Source: Mastigias papua
Lineage: Eukaryota > Cnidaria > Scyphozoa > Rhizostomeae > Mastigiidae
Direction: 5' to 3'
NCBI GenBank assembly: GCA_964019165.1
Contig: OZ025268.1
Location: 19,722,774-19,786,773, forward strand
Length of the DNA: 64,000 nucleotides
The notes beneath the pieces were generated by a model. That model had not been told where the DNA came from and ran no database searches. It saw only the letters and a program-made list of their open reading frames with translations. Positions 24,578-36,500 of the stretch are shown here, piece by piece. A program made the translations under genes and the position numbers. The number at the start of each line of letters is the position of its first letter. Position 1 is the first letter of the stretch.

Positions 24578-27500
24578 TTATATAGCGCGAATTATGGCTG
24601 GCTGGAATCGATCTTCTGGACGCGTAATCGGCGGCTCTGAGTCTTCTGTATTGTCAACATTTAATGGAGTTGGAACCGAATTTCCCTCAGAGAGAGTGCT
24701 AGGAACATCTGGTAAGACTTCTGAGACAAAGCTATCCGACGGTAAATCTGACTCCTGGAGATCCGGTGTTATAAGGTCGTCATTCGGCGGTTCAATAGGG
24801 CGATCAGCCGGGTCATAATATGGCTTAAGACGATTTGCGTGCACTGGAACTGAAACTGGACGATTATCTAGAGTGCGTAATTTGAAATGAACGGGCGACA
24901 ATTTAGCGACAATACGATATGGTCCGTGAAAATTGTGCTGGAGTTTTTTTGATAAGCCCTGTTTTTTCTTCGGGGTGTATACCCATACGCGACTACCGAC
25001 TTCGAAAGGAACAGGTGAAGCCTTCTTATCATAGTACGATTTCATTTTTTGTTGAGCCAGTTGCGTGTTCGAGAGAATAAGCTGTTGAGCACTTTCAATG
25101 TTTTCAACAATTTTAGCACGAAGCTGCGCAACTGATGTCGATACATTTGAATCGGGCAAAATAAGGGCCGCATCAATAGGTAGGCGTGGTTCTCGTCCGT
25201 ATAATAAGTAGAATGGTGACTCACCTGTAGTGGCATTGAGAGAAACTCGGTATGCAAACAATACCAACGGTAAATGCTTATCCCAGTCCTTCTGATTCGT
25301 GCTAACGTACATAGATAGCGCTTCAGCTAGTGTGCCATTAAAACGTTCCACTAGGCCGTCCGTCTGCGGGTGATAAGCAGTGGTGTGTAAGCGCCGCGTG
25401 TTCAAAAGTTTACAGACTTCCTTTACGATAGATGCCATAAAATTAGGTCCTCGGTCCGATAACAAGGCGCGTGGGGCACCATGACGCGCTACAATTTCGT
25501 TTACGAGTAATTCAGCGATACGCGGAGCTTCGATAGATGGCAAAGCAAAAGCCTCCGGCCAGCGAGTATAGTAGTCTGAAAAAACGATGATATAGCGATT
25601 TCCATCGTGGGATGGCGGGAAAGGACCAAGAGCATCCATAGCAATACGATCAAACGCACCTTGCACTGGAATTGGGAGGAGAGGAGCTTTATGTGCCCTC
25701 CTAGGAATCTTTTTCATTGCACAATCGACACATGAGTTGCACCAATGGGCAACATCCTTGTACATGTTGGGCCAATAATAACGCGCCCGAATTTTCTCAT
25801 ACGTTTTTGTGATTCCAAAATGACTACCAGTTGGATCGTCGTGGCAAGCAACAAGGATCTCGTGGCGCAAAGAGGCAGGTATGACAACTTGACTGGACAA
25901 GGACCGAGCTCTTCTTTTACCAGGGCTCCAAAGGTGACACAAAATTTCATTTTCATCTAAATAGAAGTCGTCGATAGATAGTAACAATGAACGGGCTTGT
26001 GAGTCGTCGGCTGGTAACTGAGTGGATTCTAGATATCTGATGATATCAGCGAGGTCCCTGTCCTCTCGCTGTAGCTTAGCTAGTGAGTCTGGTTGCGGGC
26101 AAGGGTGCTCAATTACCGCGACAGGACGTGTTAAAGACGATGGAATAGATTCAGGCTTGATTAAATGTTGCGGGGGTGCATAAGAACGGCGAGAAAGGGC
26201 ATCTGCATTACCATTAAGAGTACCGGCACGATGAATTATTTCAAAATCATACTGTTGTAATTGTAGTGCCCATCGAGCAAGCCTGCCAGTTGGATCCCGT
26301 ACTTTCATCAGCCACGACAAACTCCCATGATCGGTGTGAACAAAAAACCTTTTTCCAGAAAGATATGGTTGATATCGTTTTATGCCATCAACTACTGCCA
26401 GCGCTTCACGTTCTGTTGTGCTATAACGTTTTTCTGTTACAGTAAGCTCACGTCCTCCATATGCCAGAACAACGTCTTTTCCATCTACTATCTGACCAAG
26501 AATGTAACCTAATGCAGTCTGGCTTGCATCCGTATAAAGATGAAATGGCGCAGAGAAATTTGGATATGCTAAAATTGGCGGCGAGCACAAGCGTTTTTTC
26601 AGCTCTGAAAAGGCAGTTTCGCAATCTGGAGTCCAAACAAACGAGATGTTTTTACGAGTTAAAGTATTCAACGGTGAGGCAATCTTCGAGAACCCTTCGA
26701 CAAAACGACGATAATAATTACATAGGCCCAGAAAGCTGCGAACTTCTTTCACAGTTTTTGGCGTAGGAAAAGACTTAACAGCCTCGAGTTTCTGCGGATC
26801 AGGGGCAATGCCCGACGAAGATACGATAAATCCAAGATAGTTCACTGAATCTTGAGCGAAATGACATTTTGATGGCTTTAATTTTAGGTTGGCAGCACGG
26901 AATCGATCGAAAACAGTTTTTAAACGAGATAAATGATCCGAAAAGGACGATGAAAATATGATGACGTCATCTATGTAAACGAGGCATATCTTCCATTCGA
27001 GGCCATGCAATATTCTGGACATAAGTCGTTGAAATTGTGGGGGAGCATTGGTTAAACCGAAACTAAGAACATTAAACTGGTACAATCCAGCATGTGAAAT
27101 GAATGCAGTTTTCTCTTTAGAATCCGGATGCATAGCAACTTGGTGGTAACCCGATTGAAGATCTAAGGTTGAAAAATATTTGGCTCCAGCGAGAGAGTCT
27201 AAAGCATCATCGATTCTTGGGAGTGGATAACTGTCCTTACGGGTTACAGCGTTTAGTTTCCGATAATCAATGCAAAAACGGGTCCCCCCATCTTTCTTCT
27301 TGACAAGTACAACTGGAGAGCTCCATGGGCTAGAAGAAACCTCAATAATGCCTTGATCTAGCATTTCATTAATGTGCTTTTCAATAGAGGCCTTCTGGCT
27401 GTGCGAGACGCGATATGGTTGTTGTTTGATGGGCATAGCATTACCTGTATCAATCCCATGCTGAACTATAGTTGTGTGGCCTAAATCTAAGGTGGATTTA

Positions 27501-28585
27501 GCGAAAATATCAGAATATTGGTCTAACAATGTTTGTAGCTTATGATTTTCTTGAGAGGATAGATTTCGACTAGGCAAACAACTGAATTTCAGAGGAGTCA
27601 TTCCTGATGCAGTATTAACATGGGAGTCCATGGCAGAAACAGAGGGGTCTGAATCAAGAGGAATAATGTCATCGGTGACTTTTGTCTCTTCAAATTTTGC
27701 AATGGTAGCACCTTTATGGATCAACACGGGAGAATCCGAAGGATTAATCAGCCGCAGGGTTACTTTACCGTCACTATCGGGCTGGCAAAGTGTAGATGCG
27801 CAAAGTAGATGATAACGATCAGAAAGTTTGGGTACTCCTTCTATTAAACCTACAGCAGGTTCAGAGGGAAATGATGTTAAGACAGCTGGAATAACAACTT
27901 CACTACTACCATCAATAACGAACGTTCTTGCTATTCTAACGTCAGCAGTCAGCGGGGGAGTATCACCGTTAGCAAAACATACACTATCATTTCCGGCAAA
28001 CGTTACCTTTTCATTACCAACATCCACTACTGCGCGATATTTCTGTAAAAAATCTCTCCCTAGGACGACATTATACGACAAGTCCGGAACAACGACAGCA
28101 TTACAATCATAATCACATTGTCCAATCGAAAGATCAAAAGATACGGCACCGGTTACAGGTACTGTGCCCCCATTTGCGGTTTTAATACTCTCAAAAAGCT
28201 GTTTCTGCGTCAAAGCATATTTACATCTCAAAACATCATGAAAAAATCCTTCACTAACGACTGTTACTGCGGCACCAGTATCTACCAATAGCTTAAAATG
28301 CTGCTTTAAAATAGTTCCCCAGATCAAGACATTAGATGGGGTCGATACAGCATGCAATGTTTTAGAATGTACTTGTAAAGATGGGCTGATTGTGTTTTTG
28401 ACTTCACGTTCAATAGCAAAATTCTCGTCCGTAAAATCGGTTTGGGTTCCTTGGGAAAACTTTTGAACCTCTGAGATATCTCTGTTACTAGGCATTGATG
28501 AACTGACTTCTTTATTTCTTTGCGTAAAAGCTGGCGGGACTTTTTGGTTTCTCGGGAATGGCTGGTGGGCCCTCACTGTCCCCAT
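24578..28585 (-). CDS. pol: gypsy Pol polyprotein (PR-RT-RH-IN)
   Basis: This 1335-residue intact polyprotein copies element RNA and integrates the DNA. Domains: aspartic protease with DTGA at 102-105; reverse transcriptase at about 385-600 with D475 in TLDLQSGYHQ and YIDD at 537-540; RNase H at about 680-800 with D686, E727, D752 and D795; integrase zinc-binding H915, H922, C952, C955; DDE core D984, D1044, E1080 (35 residues between the last two); GPY/F module with GPY at 1221-1223. The C-terminal tail is Pro/Asp/Ser-rich. The ATG at 28583-28585 overlaps the gag end by 13 nt, but the -1 frame is open back through the UUUAAAC slip site, so Pol is probably made as Gag-Pol by frameshifting and not from this ATG. 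Confidence 0.97.
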   Translation of the reverse strand: MGTVRAHQPFPRNQKVPPAFTQRNKEVSSSMPSNRDISEVQKFSQGTQTDFTDENFAIEREVKNTISPSLQVHSKTLHAVSTPSNVLIWGTILKQHFKLLVDTGAAVTVVSEGFFHDVLRCKYALTQKQLFESIKTANGGTVPVTGAVSFDLSIGQCDYDCNAVVVPDLSYNVVLGRDFLQKYRAVVDVGNEKVTFAGNDSVCFANGDTPPLTADVRIARTFVIDGSSEVVIPAVLTSFPSEPAVGLIEGVPKLSDRYHLLCASTLCQPDSDGKVTLRLINPSDSPVLIHKGATIAKFEETKVTDDIIPLDSDPSVSAMDSHVNTASGMTPLKFSCLPSRNLSSQENHKLQTLLDQYSDIFAKSTLDLGHTTIVQHGIDTGNAMPIKQQPYRVSHSQKASIEKHINEMLDQGIIEVSSSPWSSPVVLVKKKDGGTRFCIDYRKLNAVTRKDSYPLPRIDDALDSLAGAKYFSTLDLQSGYHQVAMHPDSKEKTAFISHAGLYQFNVLSFGLTNAPPQFQRLMSRILHGLEWKICLVYIDDVIIFSSSFSDHLSRLKTVFDRFRAANLKLKPSKCHFAQDSVNYLGFIVSSSGIAPDPQKLEAVKSFPTPKTVKEVRSFLGLCNYYRRFVEGFSKIASPLNTLTRKNISFVWTPDCETAFSELKKRLCSPPILAYPNFSAPFHLYTDASQTALGYILGQIVDGKDVVLAYGGRELTVTEKRYSTTEREALAVVDGIKRYQPYLSGKRFFVHTDHGSLSWLMKVRDPTGRLARWALQLQQYDFEIIHRAGTLNGNADALSRRSYAPPQHLIKPESIPSSLTRPVAVIEHPCPQPDSLAKLQREDRDLADIIRYLESTQLPADDSQARSLLLSIDDFYLDENEILCHLWSPGKRRARSLSSQVVIPASLRHEILVACHDDPTGSHFGITKTYEKIRARYYWPNMYKDVAHWCNSCVDCAMKKIPRRAHKAPLLPIPVQGAFDRIAMDALGPFPPSHDGNRYIIVFSDYYTRWPEAFALPSIEAPRIAELLVNEIVARHGAPRALLSDRGPNFMASIVKEVCKLLNTRRLHTTAYHPQTDGLVERFNGTLAEALSMYVSTNQKDWDKHLPLVLFAYRVSLNATTGESPFYLLYGREPRLPIDAALILPDSNVSTSVAQLRAKIVENIESAQQLILSNTQLAQQKMKSYYDKKASPVPFEVGSRVWVYTPKKKQGLSKKLQHNFHGPYRIVAKLSPVHFKLRTLDNRPVSVPVHANRLKPYYDPADRPIEPPNDDLITPDLQESDLPSDSFVSEVLPDVPSTLSEGNSVPTPLNVDNTEDSEPPITRPEDRFQPAIIRAI

Positions 28586-28609
28586 TGAGAGGGCCCTGTG
28601 CCGTTTAAA
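28567..28609 (-). promoter_or_regulatory. -1 ribosomal frameshift signal at the gag-pol overlap
   Basis: In the gag frame the minus strand reads U-UUA-AAC (28603-28609), a classical slippery heptamer. A 6-nt spacer (GGCACA) precedes a perfect 8-bp hairpin, GGGCCCUC (28589-28596) with GAGGGCCC (28567-28574) around a 14-nt loop. The gag stop codon lies at the foot of the 3' arm. A shift of -1 here enters the pol frame with no stop before the pol ATG. Confidence 0.82.
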
Positions 28610-29688
28610 GAAGCATCATTACGATTTTGCGGCTGCTGGTATTGGGACTGTGCATGTTGGCCTGCAAAACTACGGGAACCTCCACGGAACGGGGGCTGCT
28701 GAGTTCTTTGTGGAACATCCCAGCAATAACGGGCCACGTGACCTACGCGATTACACGCATTACAAATGGGCCGCCCATCGCTCGTGCGGATATTTCTACC
28801 CCTAGCAAAAGTGTTTGTTGCTTTCCAATTATGTTGATTGTTTCCATGGTTACTTCTTCGTGCCTCTTGTCTAAAACCTGTCTGAATGGCAGCTATTATT
28901 TCATGTCTCAGACCCTGGAAGTCACCGGAAGGATTAGCAGCTTGAGACGGGGTTACAATGGTATTGTTTGCACTTAGGGCATCTAACTGGGCAGCATCCT
29001 GATGGGGAGTTTTGTTTGCAAGGGAAAACAAGAGATTTACCTGGCCTTCAAGCTCTTTTATGCGCTGTTCCTGAGCTGGTACTGATGGAGGTGCTAGAGG
29101 AAAAGTATGAGCACTGGTTTTTGACACTGAATCACGTAAACGCGCAAGGTTTTCTGCCTCGGCAAATGTTTTTGGTTGGTTAAGGAGTACGTGAGTTTTA
29201 ATAGCATCGTTTAGGCCGTTCACAAAAATGTTCATCATATCTTTATCGGACAAAGAAAGACGCTGAGATTTCTTAATGATGTCTTCCGTATACAGAGCAA
29301 GCGGTTCGTTTTGACCCTGTTTTCGAGAGTACAACTCTTGTCGAAAGAAAAATTCTAGATTCTGAGATCCAAATCGCGTTTTCAGTTCTCCCACTAATTC
29401 GTTAAAATCGGAAGTTGTCTCGTTAGGCAAAGTTTGAAACCAAGCCGACGCAGAACCTCCTAACAGCAAGGACAATGCATTTAACTTCTTAGAGTTGGAC
29501 CATCCATAAAATTTGGAGTAGCGCTCGAACTGTAGAAGCCACTCGTTTACATCTTCCGTTGGAAACCCGTTAAACATTTTGGGCTTAAAAAGACTAGCTT
29601 GGGAATTACCTTCTAAAGCTGCTTGCATGGCTGACATTTGATTTTGCAATTCAAGTACTAATGGTTGCTGAGCTTGGTCAAGCGACAT
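28573..29688 (-). CDS. gag: gypsy Gag protein
   Basis: This 371-residue structural protein packages element RNA into virus-like particles. Residues 30-190 form the predicted capsid-type region, with FNGFPTEDVNEWLLQFERYS (40-59), typical of the retrotransposon gag domain, and SASAWFQTLP (79-88). A nucleocapsid CCHC zinc knuckle is at C309, C312, H317 and C322 (CNACNRVGHVARYC). It is followed by a Gln/Arg/Gly-rich tail. The start ATG at 29686-29688 follows a leader of about 340 nt after the primer-binding site. The last codons overlap pol in the -1 frame and hold the slippery site. No internal stop or frameshift is seen. Confidence 0.95.
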   Translation of the reverse strand: MSLDQAQQPLVLELQNQMSAMQAALEGNSQASLFKPKMFNGFPTEDVNEWLLQFERYSKFYGWSNSKKLNALSLLLGGSASAWFQTLPNETTSDFNELVGELKTRFGSQNLEFFFRQELYSRKQGQNEPLALYTEDIIKKSQRLSLSDKDMMNIFVNGLNDAIKTHVLLNQPKTFAEAENLARLRDSVSKTSAHTFPLAPPSVPAQEQRIKELEGQVNLLFSLANKTPHQDAAQLDALSANNTIVTPSQAANPSGDFQGLRHEIIAAIQTGFRQEARRSNHGNNQHNWKATNTFARGRNIRTSDGRPICNACNRVGHVARYCWDVPQRTQQPPFRGGSRSFAGQHAQSQYQQPQNRNDASLNGTGPSQWGQ

Positions 29689-30026
29689 TTTGAATTAACA
29701 CTTTTATGAAACTACAATTTCAAACAGTACGTGCGTCGGCAGGATTGCGTGTGATGATGCAATCGAAAGCAATCGAACTCGCAAAGAAATAAACTGTAAG
29801 TCTTAAACCAATTTGTAGCTTTCCGTAGATATTACACACAGTTTCTGATGAGTTACACGACGTTTCTTTTAAAATTCTCTATTTTCTACTCGCACGGTCT
29901 GTTCCCTTCTCTTCGAATGTGTCACTTGACGAACTTTCAAACACAGTTTACTTCTCTACATATACGTCAATATCAGCATAAAAACTATACAAATTGTCTA
30001 TAACCATTCAATTTCTTCAGCTTTTA
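29689..30026 (-). other. gypsy 5' untranslated leader
   Basis: Non-coding leader between the primer-binding site and gag, where an RNA packaging signal would be expected. No specific motif is recognised. Confidence 0.8.
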
Positions 30027-30044
30027 TCCTCACACGGGGCACCA
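30027..30044 (-). promoter_or_regulatory. gypsy tRNA primer-binding site
   Basis: Two nucleotides after the 5' LTR the sense strand reads TGGTGCCCCGTGTGAGGA. It opens with TGG, the complement of a tRNA CCA end. I cannot assign the tRNA without a tRNA set. Confidence 0.85.
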
Positions 30045-30046
30045 CT

Positions 30047-30525
30047 TGTTAAGCCTATCTTTTATGAAGGGGCTCAACTGTGAGTTCTTAGGGCAACAAT
30101 TTCTTAAAAGTCTGTACGATATTTCAACGTTCTATTTACGAATAAGAATAAAACTTACGACCTGAAGGCTTGATACAGGAATCTATCAGCAAGGACCTTC
30201 TCTTGAATTCAACGGGTCAATCTTGATGTGCCCTACGCTATACTATCAGAGTTTTCTAAAAAAATAATACCAGCTTGGCAGAACGTCTACTTCTCTCTAA
30301 CCAAAAAGACTCCTTTCTACCTCTAAAACTACGCCTTTTATAACTCACAGCTAATAGATTACGAAATGAACTAAAAATAAGAATTAACAGTAAATTGTCC
30401 AATCTGGTTCTTCCTACGGGTTTCTGATGCAATTATTGCACCAGCAGTTGCGATTTAATTTTGAAATAGTTATAACGTCATTCCTCAATCTGTGCAAACT
30501 GGCGATGAGCCTCCTTTTCGTAACA
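30047..30525 (-). repeat. gypsy 5' LTR
   Basis: 479 bp, identical by eye to the 3' LTR. The sense TATA-like box TTATAAAAGG is at 30334-30343 and is the likely core promoter. The flanking CTAT on the right (30526-30529) matches the CTAT left of the 3' LTR (24033-24036). Confidence 0.96.
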
Positions 30526-33500
30526 CTATAACCTTGGTATTTTGCCCAAAAATGACCAAAATTCAAATTCATTCATTTTGATTGCAGATTGAAAAGTGAT
30601 GAAAATGAGCGATTTTTGGCCAAAAAGTAAGGCTATAACCTTGGTATTTTGCCCAAAAATGACCAAAATTCAAATTCATTCATTTTGATTGCAGATTGAA
30701 AAGTGATGAAAATGAGCGATTTTTGGCCAAAAAGTAAGGCTATAACCTTGGTATTTTGCCCAAACATCACCAAAATTCAAATTCATTCATTTTGATTGCA
30801 GATTGAAAAGTGATGAAAATGAGCGATTTTTGGCCAAAAAGTAAGGCTATAACCTTGGTATTTTGCCCAAAAATGACCAAAATTCAAATTCATTCAGTTT
30901 GATTGCAGATTGAAAAGTGATGAAAATGAGCGATTTTTGGCCAAAAAGTAAGGCTATAACCTTGGTATTTTGCCCAAAAATGACCAAAATTCAAATTCAT
31001 TCAGTTTGATTGCAGATTGAAAAGTGATGAAAATGAGCGATTTTTGGCCAAAAAGTAAGGCTATAACCTTGGTATTTTGCCCAAAAATGACCAAAATTCA
31101 AATTCATTCAGTTTGATTGCAGATTGAAAAGTGATGAAAATGAGCGATTTTTGGCCAAAAAGTAAGGCTATAACCTTGGTATTTTGCCCAAAAATGACCA
31201 AAATTCAAATTCATTCAGTTTGATTGCAGATTGAAAAGTGATGAAAATGAGCGATTTTTGGCCAAAAAGTAAGGCTATAACCTTGGTATTTTGCCCAAAA
31301 ATGACCAAAATTCAAATTCATTCAGTTTGATTGCAGATTGAAAAGTGATGAAAATGAGCGATTTTTGGCCAAAAAGTAAGGCTATAACCTTGGTATTTTG
31401 CCCAAAAATGACCAAAATTCAAATTCATTCATTTTGATTGCAGATTGAAAAGTGATGAAAATGAGCGATTTTTGGCCATAAAGTAAGGCTATAACCTTGG
31501 TATTTTGCCCAAAAATGACCAAAATTCAAATTCATTCATTTTGATTGCAGATTCAAAAGTGATGAAAATGAGCGATTTTTGGCCAAAAAGTAAGGCTATA
31601 ACCTTGGTATTTTGCCCAAAAATGACCAAAATTCAAATTCATTCATTTTGATTGCAGATTGAAAAGTGATGAAAATGAGCGATTTTTGGCCAAAAAGTAA
31701 GGCTATAACCTTGGTATTTTGCCCAAAAATGACCAAAATTCAAATTCATTCAGTTTGATTGCAGATTGAAAAGTGATGAAAATGAGCGATTTTTGGCCAA
31801 AAAGTAAGGCTATAACCTTGGTATTTTGCCCAAAAATGACCAAAATTCAAATTCATTCATTTTGATTGCAGATTGAAAAGTGATGAACATCAGCGATTTT
31901 TGGCCAAAAAGTAAGGCTATAACCTTGGTATTTTGCCCAAAAATGACCAAAATTCAAATTCATTCATTTTGATTGCAGATTGAAAAGTGATGAAAATGAG
32001 CGAGTTTTGGCCAAAAAGTAAGGCTATAACCTTGGTATTTTGCCCAAGAATGACCAAAATTCAAATTCATTCATTTTGATTGCAGATTGAAAAGTGATGA
32101 AAATGAGCGATTTTTGGCCAAAAAGTAAGGCTATAACCTTGGTATTTTGCCCAAAAATGACCAAAATTCAAATTCATTCATTTTGATTGCAGATTCAAAA
32201 GTGATGAAAATGAGCGATTTTTGGCCAAAAAGTAAGGCTATAACCTTGGTATTTTGCCCAAAAATGACCAAAATTCAAATTCATTCATTTTGATTGCAGA
32301 TTGAAAAGTGATGAAAATGAGCGATTTTTGGCCAAAAAGTAAGGCTATAACCTTGGTATTTTGCCCAAAAATGACCAAACTTCAAATTCATTCATTTTGA
32401 TTGCAGATTGACAAGTGATGAAAATGAGCGATTTTTGGCCAAAAAGTAAGGCTATAACCTTGGTATTTTGCCCAAAAATGACCAAAATTCAAATTCATTC
32501 ATTATGATTGCAGATTGAAAAGTGATGAAAATGAGCGATTTTTGGCCAAAAAGTAAGGCTATAACCTTGGTATTTTGCCCAAAAATGACCAAAATTCAAA
32601 TTCATTCATTTTGATTGCAGATTGAAAAGTGATGAAAATGAGCGAGTTTTGGCCAAAAAGTAAGGCTATAACCTTGGTATTTTGCCCAAAAATGACCAAA
32701 ATTCAAATTCATTCATTTTGATTGCAGGTTGACAAGTGATGAAAATGAACGATTTTTGGCCAAAAAGTAAGGCTATAACCTTGGTATTTTGCCCAAAAAT
32801 GACCAAAATTCAAATTCATTCAATTTGATTGCAGATTGAAAAGTGATGGAAATGAGCGATTTTTGGCCAAAAAGTAAGGCTATAACCTTGGTATTTTGCC
32901 CACAATTGACCAAAATTCAAATTCATTCATTTTGATTGCAGATTGAAAAGTGATGAAAATGAGCGAGGTTTGGCCACAAAGTAAGGCTATAACCTTGGTA
33001 TTTTGCCCAAAAATGACCAAAATTCAAATTCATTCATTTTGATTGCAGATTGAAAAGTGATGAAAATGAGCGATGTTTGGCCAATAAGTAAGGCTATAAC
33101 CTTGATATGTTGCCCAAAAATGACCAAAATTCAAATTCATTCATTTTGATTGCAGATTGAAAAGTGATGAAAATGAGCGAGTTTTGGCCAAAAAGTAAGG
33201 CTATAACCTTGGTATTTTGCCCAAAAATGACCAAAATTCAAATTCATTCATTTTGATTGCAGGTTGACAAGTGATGAAAATGAGCGATTTTTGGCCAAAA
33301 AGTAAGGCTATAACCTTGGTATTTTGCCCAAAAATGACCAAAATTCAAATTCATTCATTTTGATTGCAGATTGAAAAGTGATGAAAATGAGCGATTTTTG
33401 GCCAAAAAGTAAGGCTATAACCTTGGTATTTTGCCCAAAAATGACCAAAATTCAAATTCATTCATTTTGATTGCAGATTGAAAAGTGATGAAAATGAGCG

Positions 33501-36500
33501 ATGTTTGGCCAATAAGTAAGGCTATAACCTTGCTATTTTGCCCAAAACTGACCAAAATTCAAATTCATTCATTTTGATTGCAGATTGAAAAGTGATGAAA
33601 ATGAGCGAGTTTTGGCCAAAAAGTAAGGCTATAACCTTGGTATTTTGCCCAAAACTGACCAAAATTCAAATTCATTCATTTTGATTGCAGGTTGACAAGT
33701 GATGAAAATGAGCGATTTTTGGCCAAAAAGTAAGGCTATAACCTTGGTATTTTGCCCAAAAATGACCAAAATTCAAATTCATTCATTTTGATTGCAGATT
33801 GAAAAGTGATGAAAATGAACGATGTTTGGCCAAAAAGTAAGGCTATAACCTTGGTATTTTGCCCAACAATGACCAAAATTCAAATTCATTCATTTTGATT
33901 GCAGATTGAAAAGTGATGAAAATGAGCGATTTTTGGCCAAAAAGTAAGGCTATAACCTTGGTATTTTGCCCACAAATGACCAAAATTCAAATTCATTCAT
34001 TTTGATTGCAGATTGAAAAGTGATGAAAATGAGCGATTTTTGGCCAAAAAGTAAGGCTATAACCTTGGTATTTTGCCCACATATGACCAAAATTCAAATT
34101 CATTCAACTTGATTGCAGATTGAAAAGTGATGGAAATGAGCGATTTTTGGCCAAAAAGTAAGGCTATAACCTTGGTATTTTGCCCACAATTGACCAAAAT
34201 TCAAATTCATTCATTTTGATTGCAGATTGAAAAGTGATGAAAATGAGCGATTTTTGGCCAAAAAGTAAGGCTATAACCTTGGTATTTTGCCCAAAAATGA
34301 CCAAAATTCAAATTCATTCATTTTGATTGCAGATTGAAAAGTGATGAAAATGAGCGAGTTTTGGCCAAAAAGTAAGGCTATAACCTTGGTATTTTGCCCA
34401 AAACTGACCAAAATTCAAATTCATTCATTTTGATTGCAGGTTGACAAGTGATGAAAATGAGCGATTTTTGGCCAAAAAGTAAGGCTATAACCTTGGTATT
34501 TTGCCCAAAAATGACCAAAATTCAAATTCATTCATTTTGATTGCAGATTGAAAAGTGATGAAAATGAACGATGTTGGGCCAAAAAGTAAGGCTATAACCT
34601 TGGTATTTTGCCCAACAATGACCAAAATTCAAATTCATTCATTTTGATTGCAGGTTGACAAGTGATGAAAATGAACGATTTTTGGCCAAAAAGTAAGGCT
34701 ATAACCTTGGTATTTTGCCCAAAAATGACCAAAATTCAAATTCATTCATTTTGATTGCAGATTGAAAAGTGATGAAAATGAGCGATTTTTGGCCAAAAAG
34801 TAAGGCTATAACCTTGGTATTTTGCCCAAAAATGACCAAAATTCAAATTCATTCATTTTGATTGCAGATTGAAAAGTGATGAAAATGAGCGATTTTTGGC
34901 CAAAAAGTAAGGCTATAACCTTGGTATTTTGCCCAAAAATGACCAAAATTCAACTTCATTCATTGTGATTGCAGATTGAAAAGTGATGAAAATGAGCGAT
35001 TCTTGCCCAATAAGTAAGGCTATAACCTTGGTATTTTGCCCACAAATGACCAAAATTCAAATTCATTCATTTTGATTGCAGAATGACAAGTGATGAAAAT
35101 GAGCGATTTTTGGCCAAAAAGTAAGGCTATAACCTTGGTATTTTGCCCAAAAATGACCAAAATTCAAATTCATTCATTTTGATTGGAGATTGAAAAGTGA
35201 TGAAAATGAGCGATTTTTGGCCAAAAAGTAAGGCTATAACCTTGGTATTTTGCCCAAAAATGACCAAAATTCAAATTCATTCATTTTGATTGCAGATTGA
35301 AAAGTGATGAAAATGAGCGATTTTTGGCCAAAAAGTAAGGCTATAACCTTGGTATTTTGCCCAAATATGACCAAAATTCAAATTCATTCATTTTGATTGC
35401 AGATTGACAAGTGATGAAAATGAGCGATTTTTGGCCAAAAAGTAAGGCTATAACCTTGGTATTTTGCCCACAAATGACCAAAATTCAAATTCATTCATTT
35501 TGATTGCAGATTGAAAAGTGATGGAAATGAGCGATTTTTGGCCATAAAGTAAGGCTATAACCTTGGTATTTTGCCCACATATGACCAAAATTCAAATTCA
35601 TTCATTTTGATTGCAGATTGAAAAGTGATGAAAATGAGCGATTTTTGGCCAAAAAGTAAGGCTATAACCTTGGTATTTTGCCCAAACATGACCAAAATTC
35701 AAATTCATTCATTTTGATTGCAGATTGAAAAGTGATGAAAATGAGCGATTTTTGGCCAAAAAGTAAGGCTATAACCTTGGTATTTTGCCCAAATATGACC
35801 AAAATTCAAATTCATTCATTTTGATTGCAGATTGAAAAGTGATGAAAATGAGCGATTTTTGGCCAAAAAGTAAGGCTATAACCTTGGTATTTTGCCCAAA
35901 AATGACCAAAATTCAAATTCATTCATTTTGATTGCAGATTGAAAAGTGATGAAAATGAGCGACTTTTGGCCAAAAAGTAAGGCTATAACCTTGGTATTTT
36001 GCCCAAAAATGACCAAAATTCAAATTCATTCATTTTGATTGGAGATTGAAAAGTGATGAAAATGAGCGATTTTTGGCCAAAAAGTAAGGCTATAACCTTG
36101 GTATGTTGCCCACAAATGACCAAAATTCAAATTCATTCATTTTGATTGCAGATTGAAAAGTGATGGAAATGAGCGATTTTTGGCCATAAAGTAAGGCTAT
36201 AACCTTGGTATTTTGCCCACATATGACCAAAATTCAAATTCATTCATTTTGATTGCAGATTGAAAAGTGATGAAAATGAGCGATTTTTGGCCAAAAAGTA
36301 AGGCTATAACCTTGGTATTTTGCCCAAACATGACCAAAATTCAAATTCATTCATTTTGATTGCAGATTGAAAAGTGATGAAAATGAGCGATTTTTGGCCA
36401 AAAAGTAAGGCTATAACCTTGGTATTTTGCCCAAAAATGACCAAACTTCAAATTCATTCATTTTGATTGCAGATTGAAAAGTGATGAAAATGAGCGATTT

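Larger units (their letters stand above)
24037..30525 (-). mobile_element. full-length gypsy (Metaviridae) LTR retrotransposon
   Basis: The 6489-bp element lies in minus orientation inside a satellite monomer. It has 479-bp LTRs that I see as identical, a primer-binding site, gag, pol in the order protease-RT-RNase H-integrase, and a polypurine tract. The 4-bp target duplication CTAT flanks it, and the satellite continues in register on both sides. No env-like gene and no chromodomain are present. Open ORFs and identical LTRs indicate a very young, possibly active copy. Confidence 0.97.

Noticed and set aside
24594..28112. Plus-strand ORFs inside the gypsy element
   Set aside because: They are antisense shadows of the intact pol frame.
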